From assembly GCA_024734495.1 (NCBI GenBank), contig JALMQS010000102.1, positions 8,956,101-9,020,100 on the forward strand: a stretch of DNA of 64,000 nt, written 5' to 3'. Within the stretch, counting starts at the first letter, position 1. Each line of letters begins with the position of its first letter. Shown here one piece after another: positions 54,741 through 63,850 of this stretch. The notes under the pieces are model-generated. The model saw only the letters and a program-made list of their open reading frames with translations, did not search any database and was not told where the DNA came from. The DNA comes from Forficula auricularia (taxonomy: Eukaryota; Arthropoda; Insecta; Dermaptera; Forficulidae). The translations under genes were made by a program, and so were the position numbers.

Positions 54741-57592
54741 TTCCACCCCGGTTGAGAATCCCTGATCTAGAGTATCCGACAAATCTGAATGGGATGTTTC
54801 TTATTACAAAAATGCGAACTATAATTTATAACTTTCAGACTTCTCTCCTGAAAACTTTAGAAATTGTACTTAACAGATGTGGGCGGAATAACATGGATAA
54901 GGCAGATATGGTTATGCCTCAGAGGTTAGTTAACCCAAGTGCCCGGATAAAATTTTTGACATTCGGGTTAAATTTCCGAATGCAATCTTTTTGATATAAA
55001 ATTGAAAAGTTTTTATTTTGCCGAGAGTAGCAGAGTTGTTGAATCATAAAGAGAAACAAAGAGGTTGTCCTCTGCTTGATGCACATAAACATACACACAT
55101 ATATATCGAAATATATATATATATATATATATATCATATATATATATATATATGTACCATATATAATTTATTTATTTGTTTGAGACTATAGTTTCGAAGA
55201 TTTGGACTTCATCATCAGTCATTTTCAATTATAAATATTATTCTTCATAGGGTCAGTATCGCGGGTATATTGAAAAAAAATTTGTTGTTACTCAGCATGT
55301 TTACTAGCTTGTCGGCTGAGTAACAACAAAAATTTGGGGTTTTTAGGATACTGACCCCATGAAAAATAATATTTATAATTAAAAAAAGACTGATGATGAA
55401 TCTATACTGGAACCAAAAAGCAGAGATCCGAATAAATAACTTTTAAGGAGTTCGGTGTTGGTTCTAGGTGAAACATTTTAATATAATAATAAAACTTGAG
55501 TAAGATAAGATTTTCTTAGACTCCTGATGATGGGCTAGCCCCCGAAATATATCGAATTCAAAACTCAATTTTGTTTTATTTCTTTTTTGTGAAACCTACC
55601 TCGTATCTTACTCAAGTTTTATTATTATATTAGAGGAGTTTGAGATTAGGAAAGGCATGGCTGCATCCTGTCTCCAATGGTGTTCAACTTATATACAGAA
55701 AGAGCTTTCATTGAAGCAACCTCGGACAACCCCATAGGTATTAAAGTAAACGGTATCCCACCAATAATATACGATATGCTGACGACACTGCAATAATAGC
55801 AGATAACGCAAATAAACTCCAAATACTTCTTAACCAGGTTAATGAAGCAAGCGAAAAATTAGGGTTAAGAATAAATATTAAAAAAACAAAAATAATGGTA
55901 GTTAGTCGAAACAACATCCCGAACACCAATATATATATAAACGCAGAAAACATTGAAAGAGGCACAAAATTCAAATACCTGGGCTGTATGATGAACGAAA
56001 AATGGGATCCAGGACAGGAAATGCGGTGCAGAGTGGAGCAGGCGAGAGCGACCTTCTTAAAGCTTTGAAGATTCTTTGTGAATAGAGATCTGAATATCAA
56101 ACTCAGGCTCAGGATGTTAAAGAGCTATGTGTGGCCTGTCCTCCTATACGGAGTGGAAGCATGGACTTTAAAGATGATCACGGTCAACAAAATTGAAGCC
56201 TTTAAAATGTGAACTCTACGACGAATGCTTAAACAATTCCACCACGAAATAGAAGTTCAAACTAGTACGGGTGTTCACCAGGGAGACCCTATATCACCAG
56301 TCTTGTTCTGGGCCTGCCTGGAGGAAGTAATTAAGAATTGCAAATGGGCTAATGGTTTAAGAGTCAATGGCCGGAACCTAAATCAGCTAAGATTTGCCGA
56401 CGATATTGTATTGATCTCTGGTACACCAGATGAAGCTACATCTATGATAAACTCCCTAAATCGAGAAGGAAAGGAAGTGGGCCTTATGATAAGCACACAA
56501 AAAACGAAAGTTATGTGCAACAGTTTCGAGCCACAAGACCCAATTTACCTGGATGGGCTCCCACATGAAGATGTAGAAGAATACATTTATCTAGGCAGAG
56601 TATTAACCATGTCAAATGACCTCGCTCCGGAACTGCATAGGAGGAAAGCTGGCTGGGCCGCCTTTGGGACTATTCGCACCGTAACTGATGCAACCAATGA
56701 TTCGCGTCTTAAAAGTGAATTATTTAATTCAACGGTACTCCCTGCACTAACTTATGGCAGTGAAACTTGGGCTTTAATAAAAGCCCATGAAAACAAAATT
56801 AAAACCATCTAAGCGACACTAGAGAGAAGGCTCGTAGGCATAACACTCCGGAATCAACGATTACATAGCCTACATAATACTAATATAAGAAGAATGTCCA
56901 GAGTGAAAGATATCCTGGAATTTATCAACGAGTCAAAGCATAAGTGGACGGGTCATCTAATGAGAAGAAATGACGAGAGGTGGAACACATCTTTACAAGA
57001 GTGGACTCCTCGATATATAAAAAGACCACCTGGAAGACCGCCAATCTGATGGGCTGACTCCTTGGACTGCAGGAACTCTGTTCGACTTCCGGATAGTAGA
57101 AGATTGGGGGTGCATTGGAGCACAATAGCGAAGGACAGAAGAGCCTGGAGGAAAAGTTGGGACCCGCGTGCGCCAAACCGCAGCACAGAGGAACGGGTCG
57201 AATAAGTAAGTAAGTAAGTGTGTATGTTTATGTGAATCAAGCAGAGGAGAACCTCTTTGCTTCTCTTGATGGTTTTTGATATATGATAAAAATTATCCAT
57301 AACATTTCGGATTTAGTGGTTGACAACCTCTCATAATTATCTTTAGAATTATAATACTTCTGTCATTATTTAAAATAGGTACTGATGATTTATTCTCTAC
57401 CTGACTAGTAAAATAACCAAAAGCAAAGGCAGACAATATCCATCCTTGCCAATGCAAGCTCCATTTGAATTCATCTGTCATTGGAACAATTGCAATTGGC
57501 ATTATCACCCGGTCAGCTGCATTGATAAAATTTGCAATCGAGCATAGAGCCACAATTCTCGAGGTTTTATTCATTAGCTTTTTAATACGCAT
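48173..57592 (-). CDS. SLC17-family anion transporter (major facilitator superfamily)
   Basis: Membrane carrier of organic or inorganic anions; SLC17 includes the vesicular glutamate and nucleotide transporters, sialin and plant ANTR phosphate carriers. Eight exons (57401-57592, 53124-53283, 52906-53018, 51383-51520, 51108-51312, 49758-49902, 49573-49687, 48173-48328) splice in unbroken phase to 407 codons, close to the usual 400-500. TM1 is about residues 12-36 (IVALCSIANFINAADRVIMP). The family signature is RVLLGLGEGLGLPTIYHIFA followed by NVPIEERSRAFGY. A later half opens with WSEFISHWALWALYIAHFAM, then NWSNYIIMQWLPTYLARHLG, and ends SSASQVI. The wording is nearest VNUT (SLC17A9) and ANTR types, but the substrate cannot be read from sequence. 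The first intron (4.1 kb) is packed with retroelement fragments. Confidence 0.93.
48441..48722 (+). mobile_element. Hammerhead element, group B (282 bp), exact 12-bp TSD
   Basis: TAAATCAAAAAG is repeated exactly at 48429-48440 and 48723-48734. The element has the GTGTAGGTTTTAGGTGAAAC module near its left end, then inverted arms (about 48510-48565 and 48665-48722, ACTCAAAGAGGTTT and its complement) around the ribozyme. It lies in the last SLC17 intron. Confidence 0.8.
48621..48663 (+). ncRNA. Hammerhead ribozyme, group B (best copy)
   Basis: AAACUC, CUGAUGA (48627-48633), stem II GGA/UCC with a 7-nt loop, GAAA (48648-48651), UAUAUU, GAGUUU. Stem I AAACUC/GAGUUU is a perfect six pairs. Cleavage is expected after AUU at 48657. 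AUAUAU allows a dimeric stem III. All core bases are intact. Confidence 0.8.
48984..49065. repeat. AAT, TA and TG microsatellites
   Basis: Consecutive (AAT)n, (TA)n and (TG)n tracts in an SLC17 intron. Just before them is a short duplication, GTAAACTGAGCCAAATA, at about 48943 and 48973. Confidence 0.85.
49113..49346. mobile_element. Palindromic element with exact 16-bp TSD and degenerate hammerhead
   Basis: GCAAGTTTTAAATATA at 49097-49112 and 49347-49362 is identical. The palindrome 49115-49321 pairs GTATTAGATGAAGGAGGAGG with the right end. GGCCGAAACG occurs in each arm with a damaged CUGAAAA on minus. Confidence 0.7.
49573..49687 (-). CDS. SLC17 exon 7
   Basis: (V)FVSISMGLCACNAAGHLSNH to GITFAISNTL, between TTTTTTAG and GTAAAT. 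NHADIAPNHAG corresponds to a conserved loop in SLC17 proteins. Confidence 0.92.
49758..49902 (-). CDS. SLC17 exon 6
   Basis: (G)VAGHFADRLISSRWTILSV to VDNLLAAV(V), between TTTTTTTAG and GTAAGA. It contains the RxxxxxR-type intracellular loop VRRLMTS before a transmembrane helix. Confidence 0.92.
51108..51312 (-). CDS. SLC17 exon 5
   Basis: VTNQNVAWSEFISHWALWAL to MVNSLVGI(G), between TTTTACAG and GTAAAA. Contains the conserved NWSNYIIMQWLPTY helix. Confidence 0.93.
51383..51520 (-). CDS. SLC17 exon 4
   Basis: MCPHLTWQTSFYLFGSLGIV to EIPIFVPK, 46 codons in phase 0, between TATTTTAG and GTAATT. One transmembrane helix and the central cytosolic loop. Confidence 0.9.
51598..51745 (+). repeat. 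tRNA-like SINE remnant
   Basis: GTCTAATGATGGTTAATGTG followed by GGATTCGGAATCAAATCTC resembles A and B boxes in spacing only. Confidence 0.3.
52310..52800 (-). pseudogene. Degenerate Tc/mariner-class transposase fragment
   Basis: On minus the frames give DNLTVNLRIKMWSMNNSCIH, then PESIWYALWTAGLLGFF, YREMLKNRF, WPPYF and GKIYGNNLGTIE. These correspond in order to the W-x-x-G-L-I-G-PFFF, YR-ML and WPPRSPDL blocks of a known transposase type of IS630-Tc1-mariner affinity. Several stops and frameshifts. It lies in an SLC17 intron. Confidence 0.5.
52906..53018 (-). CDS. SLC17 exon 3
   Basis: (G)LPTIYHIFAHNVPIEERSR to GQTVTSV, between TTTTATAG and GTAAGT. Holds the ERSRAFG motif that follows TM4. 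Confidence 0.94.
53124..53283 (-). CDS. SLC17 exon 2
   Basis: VIGACAANKFGGKAVLLFAV to RVLLGLGEGL(G), between TTCAAACAG and GTGAGT. Holds the family GxxEG motif. Confidence 0.94.
53880..54563 (+). pseudogene. Internally deleted non-LTR (RTE-like) reverse transcriptase
   Basis: IRLHKKGDVTDLENYRSISL and RAGFCRGYGTNGHLQSLKTL (RT blocks) are joined, by loss of the FADD region near 54145, to the C-terminal SEKLRISQRRMERLIIGLTL, QKWRWAGHVTRMEDGRW. It ends in (TGA)n at 54550-54563. Confidence 0.75.
55020..55240 (-). repeat. Group A hammerhead element remnant
   Basis: TTTGCCGAGAGTAGCAGAG leader, CCTCTGCTTGATGCACATAA arm, long TA microsatellite, then the ribozyme at 55176-55230. The downstream 55230-55400 is a palindrome around GGTCAGTATC with a decayed second core at 55387. 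Confidence 0.6.
55176..55230 (-). ncRNA. Hammerhead ribozyme, group A
   Basis: On minus: CUGAUGA (55212-55218), stem II GAAG/CUUC with a 7-nt loop, GAAA (55192-55195), CUAUAGUC. The core is the same as at 3343-3395 but with a different stem II, which argues for conserved pairing. Confidence 0.7.
55479..55632 (+). mobile_element. Hammerhead element, group B, with 29-bp perfect inverted arms
   Basis: TAATATAATAATAAAACTTG at 55479 and its complement ending at 55632 (29 bp each) enclose CUGAUGA (55524-55530), a GGG/CCC stem II, GAAA (55544-55547) and UAUAUC. The GTGTTGGTTCTAGGTGAAAC module precedes it (55454-55474). Confidence 0.7.
55630..56220 (+). pseudogene. Non-LTR reverse-transcriptase fragment (first lineage)
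   Basis: Broken plus frames show the KGMAASCLQW, ADNANKLQILLNQV and KIEAFKMW-type pattern of a reverse transcriptase and its C-terminus. Numerous stops and frameshifts. It ends abruptly where the next element starts. Confidence 0.6.
56225..57220 (+). pseudogene. RTE-1-like reverse transcriptase, 3' half
   Basis: A 195-codon open frame reads TGVHQGDPISPVLFWACLEE, LRFADDIVLISGTPDEA, STQKTKVM and LPALTYGSETWAL. After one stop it continues with ERRLVGITLRNQRLHSLHN and KWTGHLMRRNDERWN. It ends in an (AAGT)n tail near 57205-57218, as RTE elements do. 5' truncated. Better preserved than its neighbours, hence younger. Confidence 0.85.
57401..57592 (-). CDS. SLC17 exon 1 with start codon
   Basis: ATG at 57590-57592 opens MRIKKLMNKTSRIVALCSIA and runs to AFGYFTSQ before GTAGAG. 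Upstream sequence is AT-rich with no in-frame extension. A short basic N-terminus directly before TM1 is usual. Confidence 0.92.
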
Positions 57593-58309
57593 TTTTGTAT
57601 TATTATGAAAAATAATTTATAATAAGATTATGAATAGGAATATATGAGTATTATCAATGAAATTAAAGATAAATTGTGATAATGATTAATTAAATTAGTA
57701 AATGAATAAAATATCATTATTATTTTTCTTTAAATTGTAGTGGTTTTTAAATGATTTCACATTGATTTTAAATTAAAACAGATAACATATTAAAAAAAAT
57801 ATTTATGTCAACGTAGACATAAGTTTTGGTTAGGGACGTTTTCCTTCATTTGGTATCTAGTTTTCTTTCATCTCACTAGATCGCAGCGTCGACGCTTTAT
57901 TAAAGAGAGGGAAATAAAAATCCTATGAGAGAGGGTCTTGATGATGTGAAGATTGTAAGATTTTTTAAAGATGCATGAGGAAAGAAGTCCAGTCCCTAGA
58001 GGCCGTTCAAACAGCAGATCAACATTCTCGACTCCCTTCCTCTAAACACAATTTCTCACATTTTTGGAGATAAATAAGTTAACGATTCAGGTCCGTAGCC
58101 ATAGGAGGGTCAGTTCGGGCGGTGTCCGTTCTGGAAGAATTTTTGTCCGTACAAAGATTCTCGAATTTGTCCTTTTTTAAATTTAAATTTATAAACACGT
58201 TTCTCTCTGATAAATATAAGAGAAGCAGTTTAAAAAGAAGATACCGTCTCTCTTTGGTATAAAAATCCACTGGGATATTATATTTTTTATTAATTATTTA
58301 TATAATATA

Positions 58310-58830
58310 CTAGCTGCAAGGCCCGCCTTCGGTAGGCCTCTTCCTAGCCAAGGGGTTTAGACACCTGGACCCCCATCACTTGAACACTCCCTGTCCTCCA
58401 CCTCCAACCACACCCCATCCCACCGACCCTCTCTTCAGCCCAGGAACTTTTCCCCAGGCGCTGATCACCCTCCACCCCAGTAAACCTACCCCCTAAGTAC
58501 AGACACAAGCACAAATGCCCTTTCGTAACCCCCTGGAGCCCCACCCCCCTGACCCCTGGACCCTGCATCACTGGGGGCCGGACATACAAATATAGAAACA
58601 TAGGTATTTACAGAGACAAATGCCATTTAATAGTATATAGTATGATGATATAGGTAGACACAGGGACAAATGCCCTTTAGTAGCCCCCTGGAATCCTCAC
58701 GCCCACCTTTTTCCTGGACCCACCTTCCAACCCCTGGACCCCACCTCTCAACCCCTGGGGGGACTGATAGGATGTAGGTAGGTGGGTAGGTAGTTACATA
58801 GCCAGGCACAAATGCCCTTTAGTACTATAG
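58310..58830 (-). mobile_element. Helitron-like 3' end, reversed
   Basis: CTAGCTGCAAGGCCCGCCTT at 58310 is the complement of the 9598-10393 terminus (AAGGCGGG, TTGCAGCTAG). It continues with CTTCCTAGCC, also shared. Inside are repeated CACAAATGCCCTTT segments (about 58510, 58617, 58667, 58806). The 5' terminus was not found. Confidence 0.65.
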
Positions 58831-59384
58831 GATTAATCTAATTATATATACTATATATATATATAATAATTATAATAAAATAATTATATTAAAAGGTATA
58901 CTACTCTGCGATGTGTGAGGATTTAGCACTGAGAGGCCCCAGACGCAATTCAATGTTGAGGACCCCTCGAAATATTTTCAATAATTACACTATAAATATT
59001 ACCACAATATTTAAATAAAATATTTATTTTATTATAATGGGAACTGAATTTTGAGACCGCAGGCTCACCACTGTCTGTGTCTACAATGTTTTGAACTTAA
59101 TTGCAATTAAAGATAATATTAAAATATACCTACACAGAGGATCCTTCATTGATAATTTTAATAACATCTAAATCATCATATTTTTTAAGAATGAGAAATA
59201 TGATGTTCTATTATTTTGTATTATTTTTAATTTTAAATTCGGTCAATTTTTATATACAGCTAGAATTGTTTATCTCATTAAAGTTCTATAAAATAAGTTT
59301 ATTAATATTTTTGGAAGTGAATTAATGAATTATTATAATACCAACGAAATATATTTTTTTGAAAAAAATTTTTAAATTTTTTTC

Positions 59385-59700
59385 TCTCCCCCCCCCCCCC
59401 CCCCATTTTAGGTGGTTGGCTTTTGCGTTTCTAGTATTTAAGGCGTCCATATAGTAAGTGTAGAAAATTTGGTTCACGTGGGTATAAATAAGGCTTAGAA
59501 TTTTTATTTTTGACCCTTCCCCCCATTTTGGGTTGTTGGTTTTTACATTTATACACTTTTAGGCTTTCACAGATAAGAGTAAAAAATTTGGTTCAGGTAT
59601 GGTAGGTCTAAAGGCTTAAGATTTGCATTTTTGCATTCCTCTCCATTTTGGGTAGTATATTGTCTCGTGAACTAAATATGTATGGAAAATTTCATATCGA
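59385..59700 (-). repeat. Helitron-related interior repeat
   Basis: A C tract of about 18, then two units with CCCATTTTGGGT, TTTTTAC/GCGTTT and AAATTTGGTT match the complement of the 9598-10393 interior. Probably the other half of the 58310 element, separated by AT-rich sequence. Confidence 0.55.
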
Positions 59701-60327
59701 TCGGATAATAAAAAGTGAGTTAAAATTCGGAAACAAATTTGGAACCAGAAAAACATCATACGAACTTTACAAGTTAAATATAAAAGTTGTAATTACAAAA
59801 GTATTAATAAATAATTAATCAAAGATAAGCGCTAGTCGAAAATATAAACATCGAAAACTGATTGCCATTAAATTTTTAAAAATAAAAAAAAAATATATAC
59901 CTTTGACTTTCTTGACTGTAAAGAAAAAAAGGCTTGTGAAATATAGGTGTACGGAAGATTCGAATATCTTAGGCACTTGGGCCGATAGATGTTCGAACAG
60001 GAATGACTACGGACCTTGGGTTGATAGAGAAAATAAATTTAGAATATTTGATGGTTTGGTCTCAATGCCTCTTTATAGAGAGAAGATGAATTTCAAAATG
60101 GCAATCTTCACTTTCGTGTGAGGATTGACATTTTTAAATTCGTAGTTATCTCTGTCTTCTATTTAAATAAACTTGTCTTATTGCTTTCCATTATTTAATA
60201 ATAAAATTATTTATTCAATACTAATAAGATAATATTTGTTTTCGGAGTCTTGAGCTCCTGGAGCTAAAGATCTGAGCATTTCTTATTACACCCAGTGCTG
60301 AAGTCGTATACCTTATATACCTACATA

Positions 60328-61574
60328 CTAGGCAGATCAAAAAGTCTGGAATAAGTGAAACAAGAAAACATTTTTTTTGGCCAAATTCGGTTTTATTTTT
60401 TATAATATATTCCTTTAAAGTCAATACACCAAGACCAACGTTTTTTAACTTTTTTATCACGTCCGAAAAGTAATCCTTCAGAATCTCTTCAAAATAGGCC
60501 TCAGTTTCAGCTATTTGACTGAAATCGCTTACCGGTGAGCCATCTCTTCAGGTTTGGAAACAGGTAAAATTCGGTGGGGGCCAGGTCTGGATGAGGGACC
60601 AGTTTAAATATCCGATTTCGTGCAATTTTGCTTACGCAATTAACGATGAATGAGCAGCCGCATTATCGTGATGATAGAGGATTTTTTTCCTCTTCAAATG
60701 CGGCTGTTTTTCTGTGATTTCAATTTTCAAACGATCCAGTAAAGATGAATAATATTCGCCAGTTTTTCAAGATAGTTTTTTCAAGATAGTCAATGAATAT
60801 TATTCCACGCGCATCATAAAATACCGAGTCCATAACCTTTCCTGTCCATTTTTGAGTTTTTGAACTCTTCGGAGCACTTTCACCCGGAGAAACCCATTGT
60901 TTTGACTCGGGTGTGTAGAAATGGATCCATGTTTCATCCATGGTCATGAATCGTCGCAAAAACTTCTTTGAATTTTGGATAAACATTACCAAATTCTGCT
61001 GAAGTCGTAACACGAATTCGTTTTTGGTCCACTGTAAGCAAATGCAGAGCTTTTTCATACCCAATATATCATGTATGATATTGAACACACTGCCATACGA
61101 CATCTTTGTGGTCTCAGCTCCCTCAATTTCACTTTGGGGTCGTTCAACATAATTTCATGGATTTTTTGAGCGTTTTCTGGTGTCAGACCTCTTTTCGGCG
61201 TCCAGATCGTTCAGCATCACTTTTGTGCTTGTTCGGCAAAAATGAAAGTCAGAAAACCACTTTTGAATCATCTTCATCGACGGTGCAGAGTCCGGATAAT
61301 ACTTATCTAGCTTGGCTTTGGTCTCGGTTATCGTTTTCTTGCGTAAATAATAGTGTTTAATTAGAACACTAAACTCAGATTTTTTCATTTTTAAAAAAAC
61401 ACGGAGGTTGGTTGCTTCTCACTGCTGTAACTTGTAAATGCGAAAACATGAATGGCTGAAATTCTGACAGACGTCTAATGAAGATTGAAGTTAGTTAGTT
61501 AGTTATGAATGATTCACATTAGTACATACTAGCCCTATTTCATAGGATTATTCCAGACTTTTTGATCTGCCTGG
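60328..61574 (-). mobile_element. Mariner element (1247 bp), transposase frameshifted
   Basis: Terminal repeats CTAGGCAGATCAAAAAGTCT and CCAGGCAGATCAAAAAGTCT (inverted) are flanked by TA at 60326-60327 and 61575-61576. On minus the transposase starts at 61388, MKKSEFSVLIKHYYLRKKTI, with a helix-turn-helix (KMIQKWFSDF). All three catalytic aspartates are visible in different frames: FMTMDETW, LYHHDNAAAHSS and PHPDLAP, the D,D34D type. Frameshifts near 61100-61160, 60770-60790 (a duplicated TTTTTTCAAGATAG) and a stop after SSLIA make it inactive. Both ends look intact, so it could only move with transposase supplied elsewhere. Confidence 0.92.
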
Positions 61575-62159
61575 TAAGTATATTGAATTTGAAAACATTA
61601 ATTTATTTTGAAACTGTACAAGTTCCATTGATACTAGCAATATGATGAATTCATAATAATAATCAGAAAAAAATCCATAACAAAAAATGTATGATATCGG
61701 AGGTGACTGTCTCTCATCATGATAAACTTTTCTCAATTAGAATTATAAACAGGAAAGAAAGAGATCTATTTTATCAATTTTATTTATTTCAGTACCTAAT
61801 AGCTTGCTTTTATAATAAAATAATAAATAATTTTTATTAACGCTTTTAATTATTTAATAGTAAAATTATTTTTTTAATACTAATAATAGCTTTGCTCTAC
61901 CCTCTTTTTTTTCATTATTTTTTAAATAAATAAATCTTTATTCCTCGACCTGCTTAGAGGCACAAGTCCTCGGTGGTTAGGTCCTCCAAACATCAATTTA
62001 TCTTATCTTAGCTTATCTTAACTTATCTAGCTACAATACATTAATAAACATCAATCTCTTCTGAGTCTCTTAGGTCTGTGGTTGCCAGTCCAAGGATTTT
62101 TCTATATAATATATCTTGTTTCTTAAATCGTACATTTAAATATATTAAAATATAATGTT

Positions 62160-62735
62160 AAAAGATATATCAATACTGTGGACTGAATGGAATAGAATCC
62201 ATAACAAATGCCTCGTTCGTAAGGAGGGAGGCTTGGGTCTTATTTCACCACAAAAGAGACCAAAAAAATTATAAATGAAAAAGAAAACGATCTTATTTTA
62301 TCAATTTCATCTATCTGAAGGTTCACATTATGTAACATAAGAAAATAGAATTTCATATAGTAATAATATATTAAATTATAATGTAAAAAGATATCTAGTA
62401 TGCTAGAGCAGTATTTTTCTAACTTTCCACATAAATTTCACTCTTAATGTCGAACCCTTTGACATAGACAAATGACGTTTATTAAAGAAGATTTAATTTC
62501 CAACAGAAAAGTTAATGTGAGTGAAATGTCTAAATTCAATAGTTTACGCGTTAAAAGAATGTAGATTCAATGGACTGAATCAATAACAAATGTCTCTCTG
62601 ATGGGGCGAGACATCATTTCTATATAACAGAACAAAAGAATTATTATAAATGAGAAAGAAAGAGATCTTATTTTATGGATTTAATCTATCTTGAAGTTCA
62701 TAGTAACGTTTTAATATAAGAAAATAGCATTTTTA
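62160..62735. repeat. Diverged tandem duplication, about 390-bp period
   Basis: Both copies carry TGGACTGAAT, CATAACAAATG, TATAAATGA, GAAAGA..GATCTTATTTTAT and AAGAAAATAG in the same order. A partial third copy lies near 61755-61790. Confidence 0.6.
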
Positions 62736-63444
62736 TTAAGAATTTTGTAGTTTAAAAGAAATTGTATGAATATAGATTCAATTTCTTCTCTTCGGGAGCG
62801 AATCAACTAGAAATGGCAAAAAGCTTTATTTTTTTTTCTCATTAGATATTTATTCAAATCTTTTGAAATTTCATATCTGTGTGTTATCGTCATTTATCTT
62901 TTATAGCAAAAAATTATTATTAGGAAATTGAATTTTAATAGGTAGTTTATTTGAAGTCCTATTTAAATAAACTGCAACGGATCCTTGCTAAACTTTATCC
63001 GAAGTCATTTGGAATATTAATGTTCCCTAAATTTAAAATTTGTTATTAATATTTGTATTTCTTTAATATTAATCAGATATCACTGACTATTTGCAGTTCA
63101 TGTTGACTTAAATTACAAATAGCCATCGATTTTCAACTAATATTACATGTGTGTGTGTGAATGTGTATTTATAGTAAAAGGGAATATATTTTGAGGTTTC
63201 AATAACTCAATTAATTACCGATATCTGTCTCATTAAAAAATCAATATAATTCAGGTACGTTCATTCATTTTTACGCTATGTAAAATAATCTAATTTTTAG
63301 TTATAAATATTTTTTAATCTACCATATATTAATTAATTTTTATCATTTTTTTTATTTAAATCTTTTATCATTTAAATCTAGACAAGAGAATCAACAATTG
63401 AATTAGTGTGTGATTTTCATGGGTCTTTATGAGTACCACTAGTA

Positions 63445-63575
63445 CTTTTAAACACTGCTAAATAATTAGTAATGATCAGTGAAAATCGAATAGAGTGCTT
63501 TAAACACAGTTAAAAAATTAGTAGTAATAAGTGAAAATCGAATGGCGTGGGTTAAACAAGGTAAAATAATTACAA
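63445..63575. repeat. Three diverged tandem units of about 51-53 bp
   Basis: Each unit has TTTAAACAC, AAATAATTAG and AGTGAAAATCGAAT. The third lacks the end. Confidence 0.65.
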
Positions 63576-63639
63576 TACTAAGCAGATTAAGATTATCACG
63601 GAAGATAAGCTAAGAATACCTTTCACTAATTGTTCACGA

Positions 63640-63850
63640 AGGGTATATAAGAGTGGGGGAAATTGGCAGAATGAAAAGTGGGGAGAAGATAGGGACAGTG
63701 AGGGGGGAATAGGGACTATGTTTTGGAGAGGAGGAGATAGGGACAGTGAGTAGGGGGGAGATAGGGACAATGGTTTTGGAGTGGGGAGATGGGTAAGTAT
63801 ATAAGTGGGAGTGATAGGCAGATTGGAAGTGAGTATCAGCTAGTGACGGA
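63640..63850. repeat. GA-rich imperfect tandem repeat with two TATAAG motifs
   Basis: GGGGAGATAGGGACARTG units recur, preceded by GTATATAAGAGTGGGGG and followed by GTATATAAGTGGGAGTG. A CAATAATAAAC follows at 63924. It could be a fragment of an LTR or promoter, but no LTR boundaries were seen. Confidence 0.5.

Larger units (their letters stand above)
53333..57350. repeat. Outward MITE arms enclosing retroelement debris
   Basis: 53333-53400 and 57281-57350 are inverted arms of the TTTCTAAG MITE family (GAGGTTGTCAACCACTAAAT-like). The 3.9 kb between them holds three reverse-transcriptase fragments and two hammerhead elements, all in SLC17 intron 1. Confidence 0.55.
57593..60327. other. Upstream flank of the SLC17 gene
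   Basis: No gene is supported. It contains the probable promoter (not resolvable), a reversed Helitron end (58310-58830), AT-rich sequence, and Helitron-related blocks (59390-59700). An open frame at 59903-60121 (NILGTWADRCSNRNDYG) has no recognisable relatives. Confidence 0.5.

Noticed and set aside
56925..57300. Minus-strand open frames of 83-115 codons upstream of SLC17 exon 2
   Set aside because: Antisense of the RTE-1-like 3' end; not SLC17 exons, since exon 1 splices directly and in phase to 53283.
59903..60121. 72-codon plus open frame with a protein-like composition
   Set aside because: No family recognised, no splice partners and surrounded by repeats; kept only as a remark in the flank entry.
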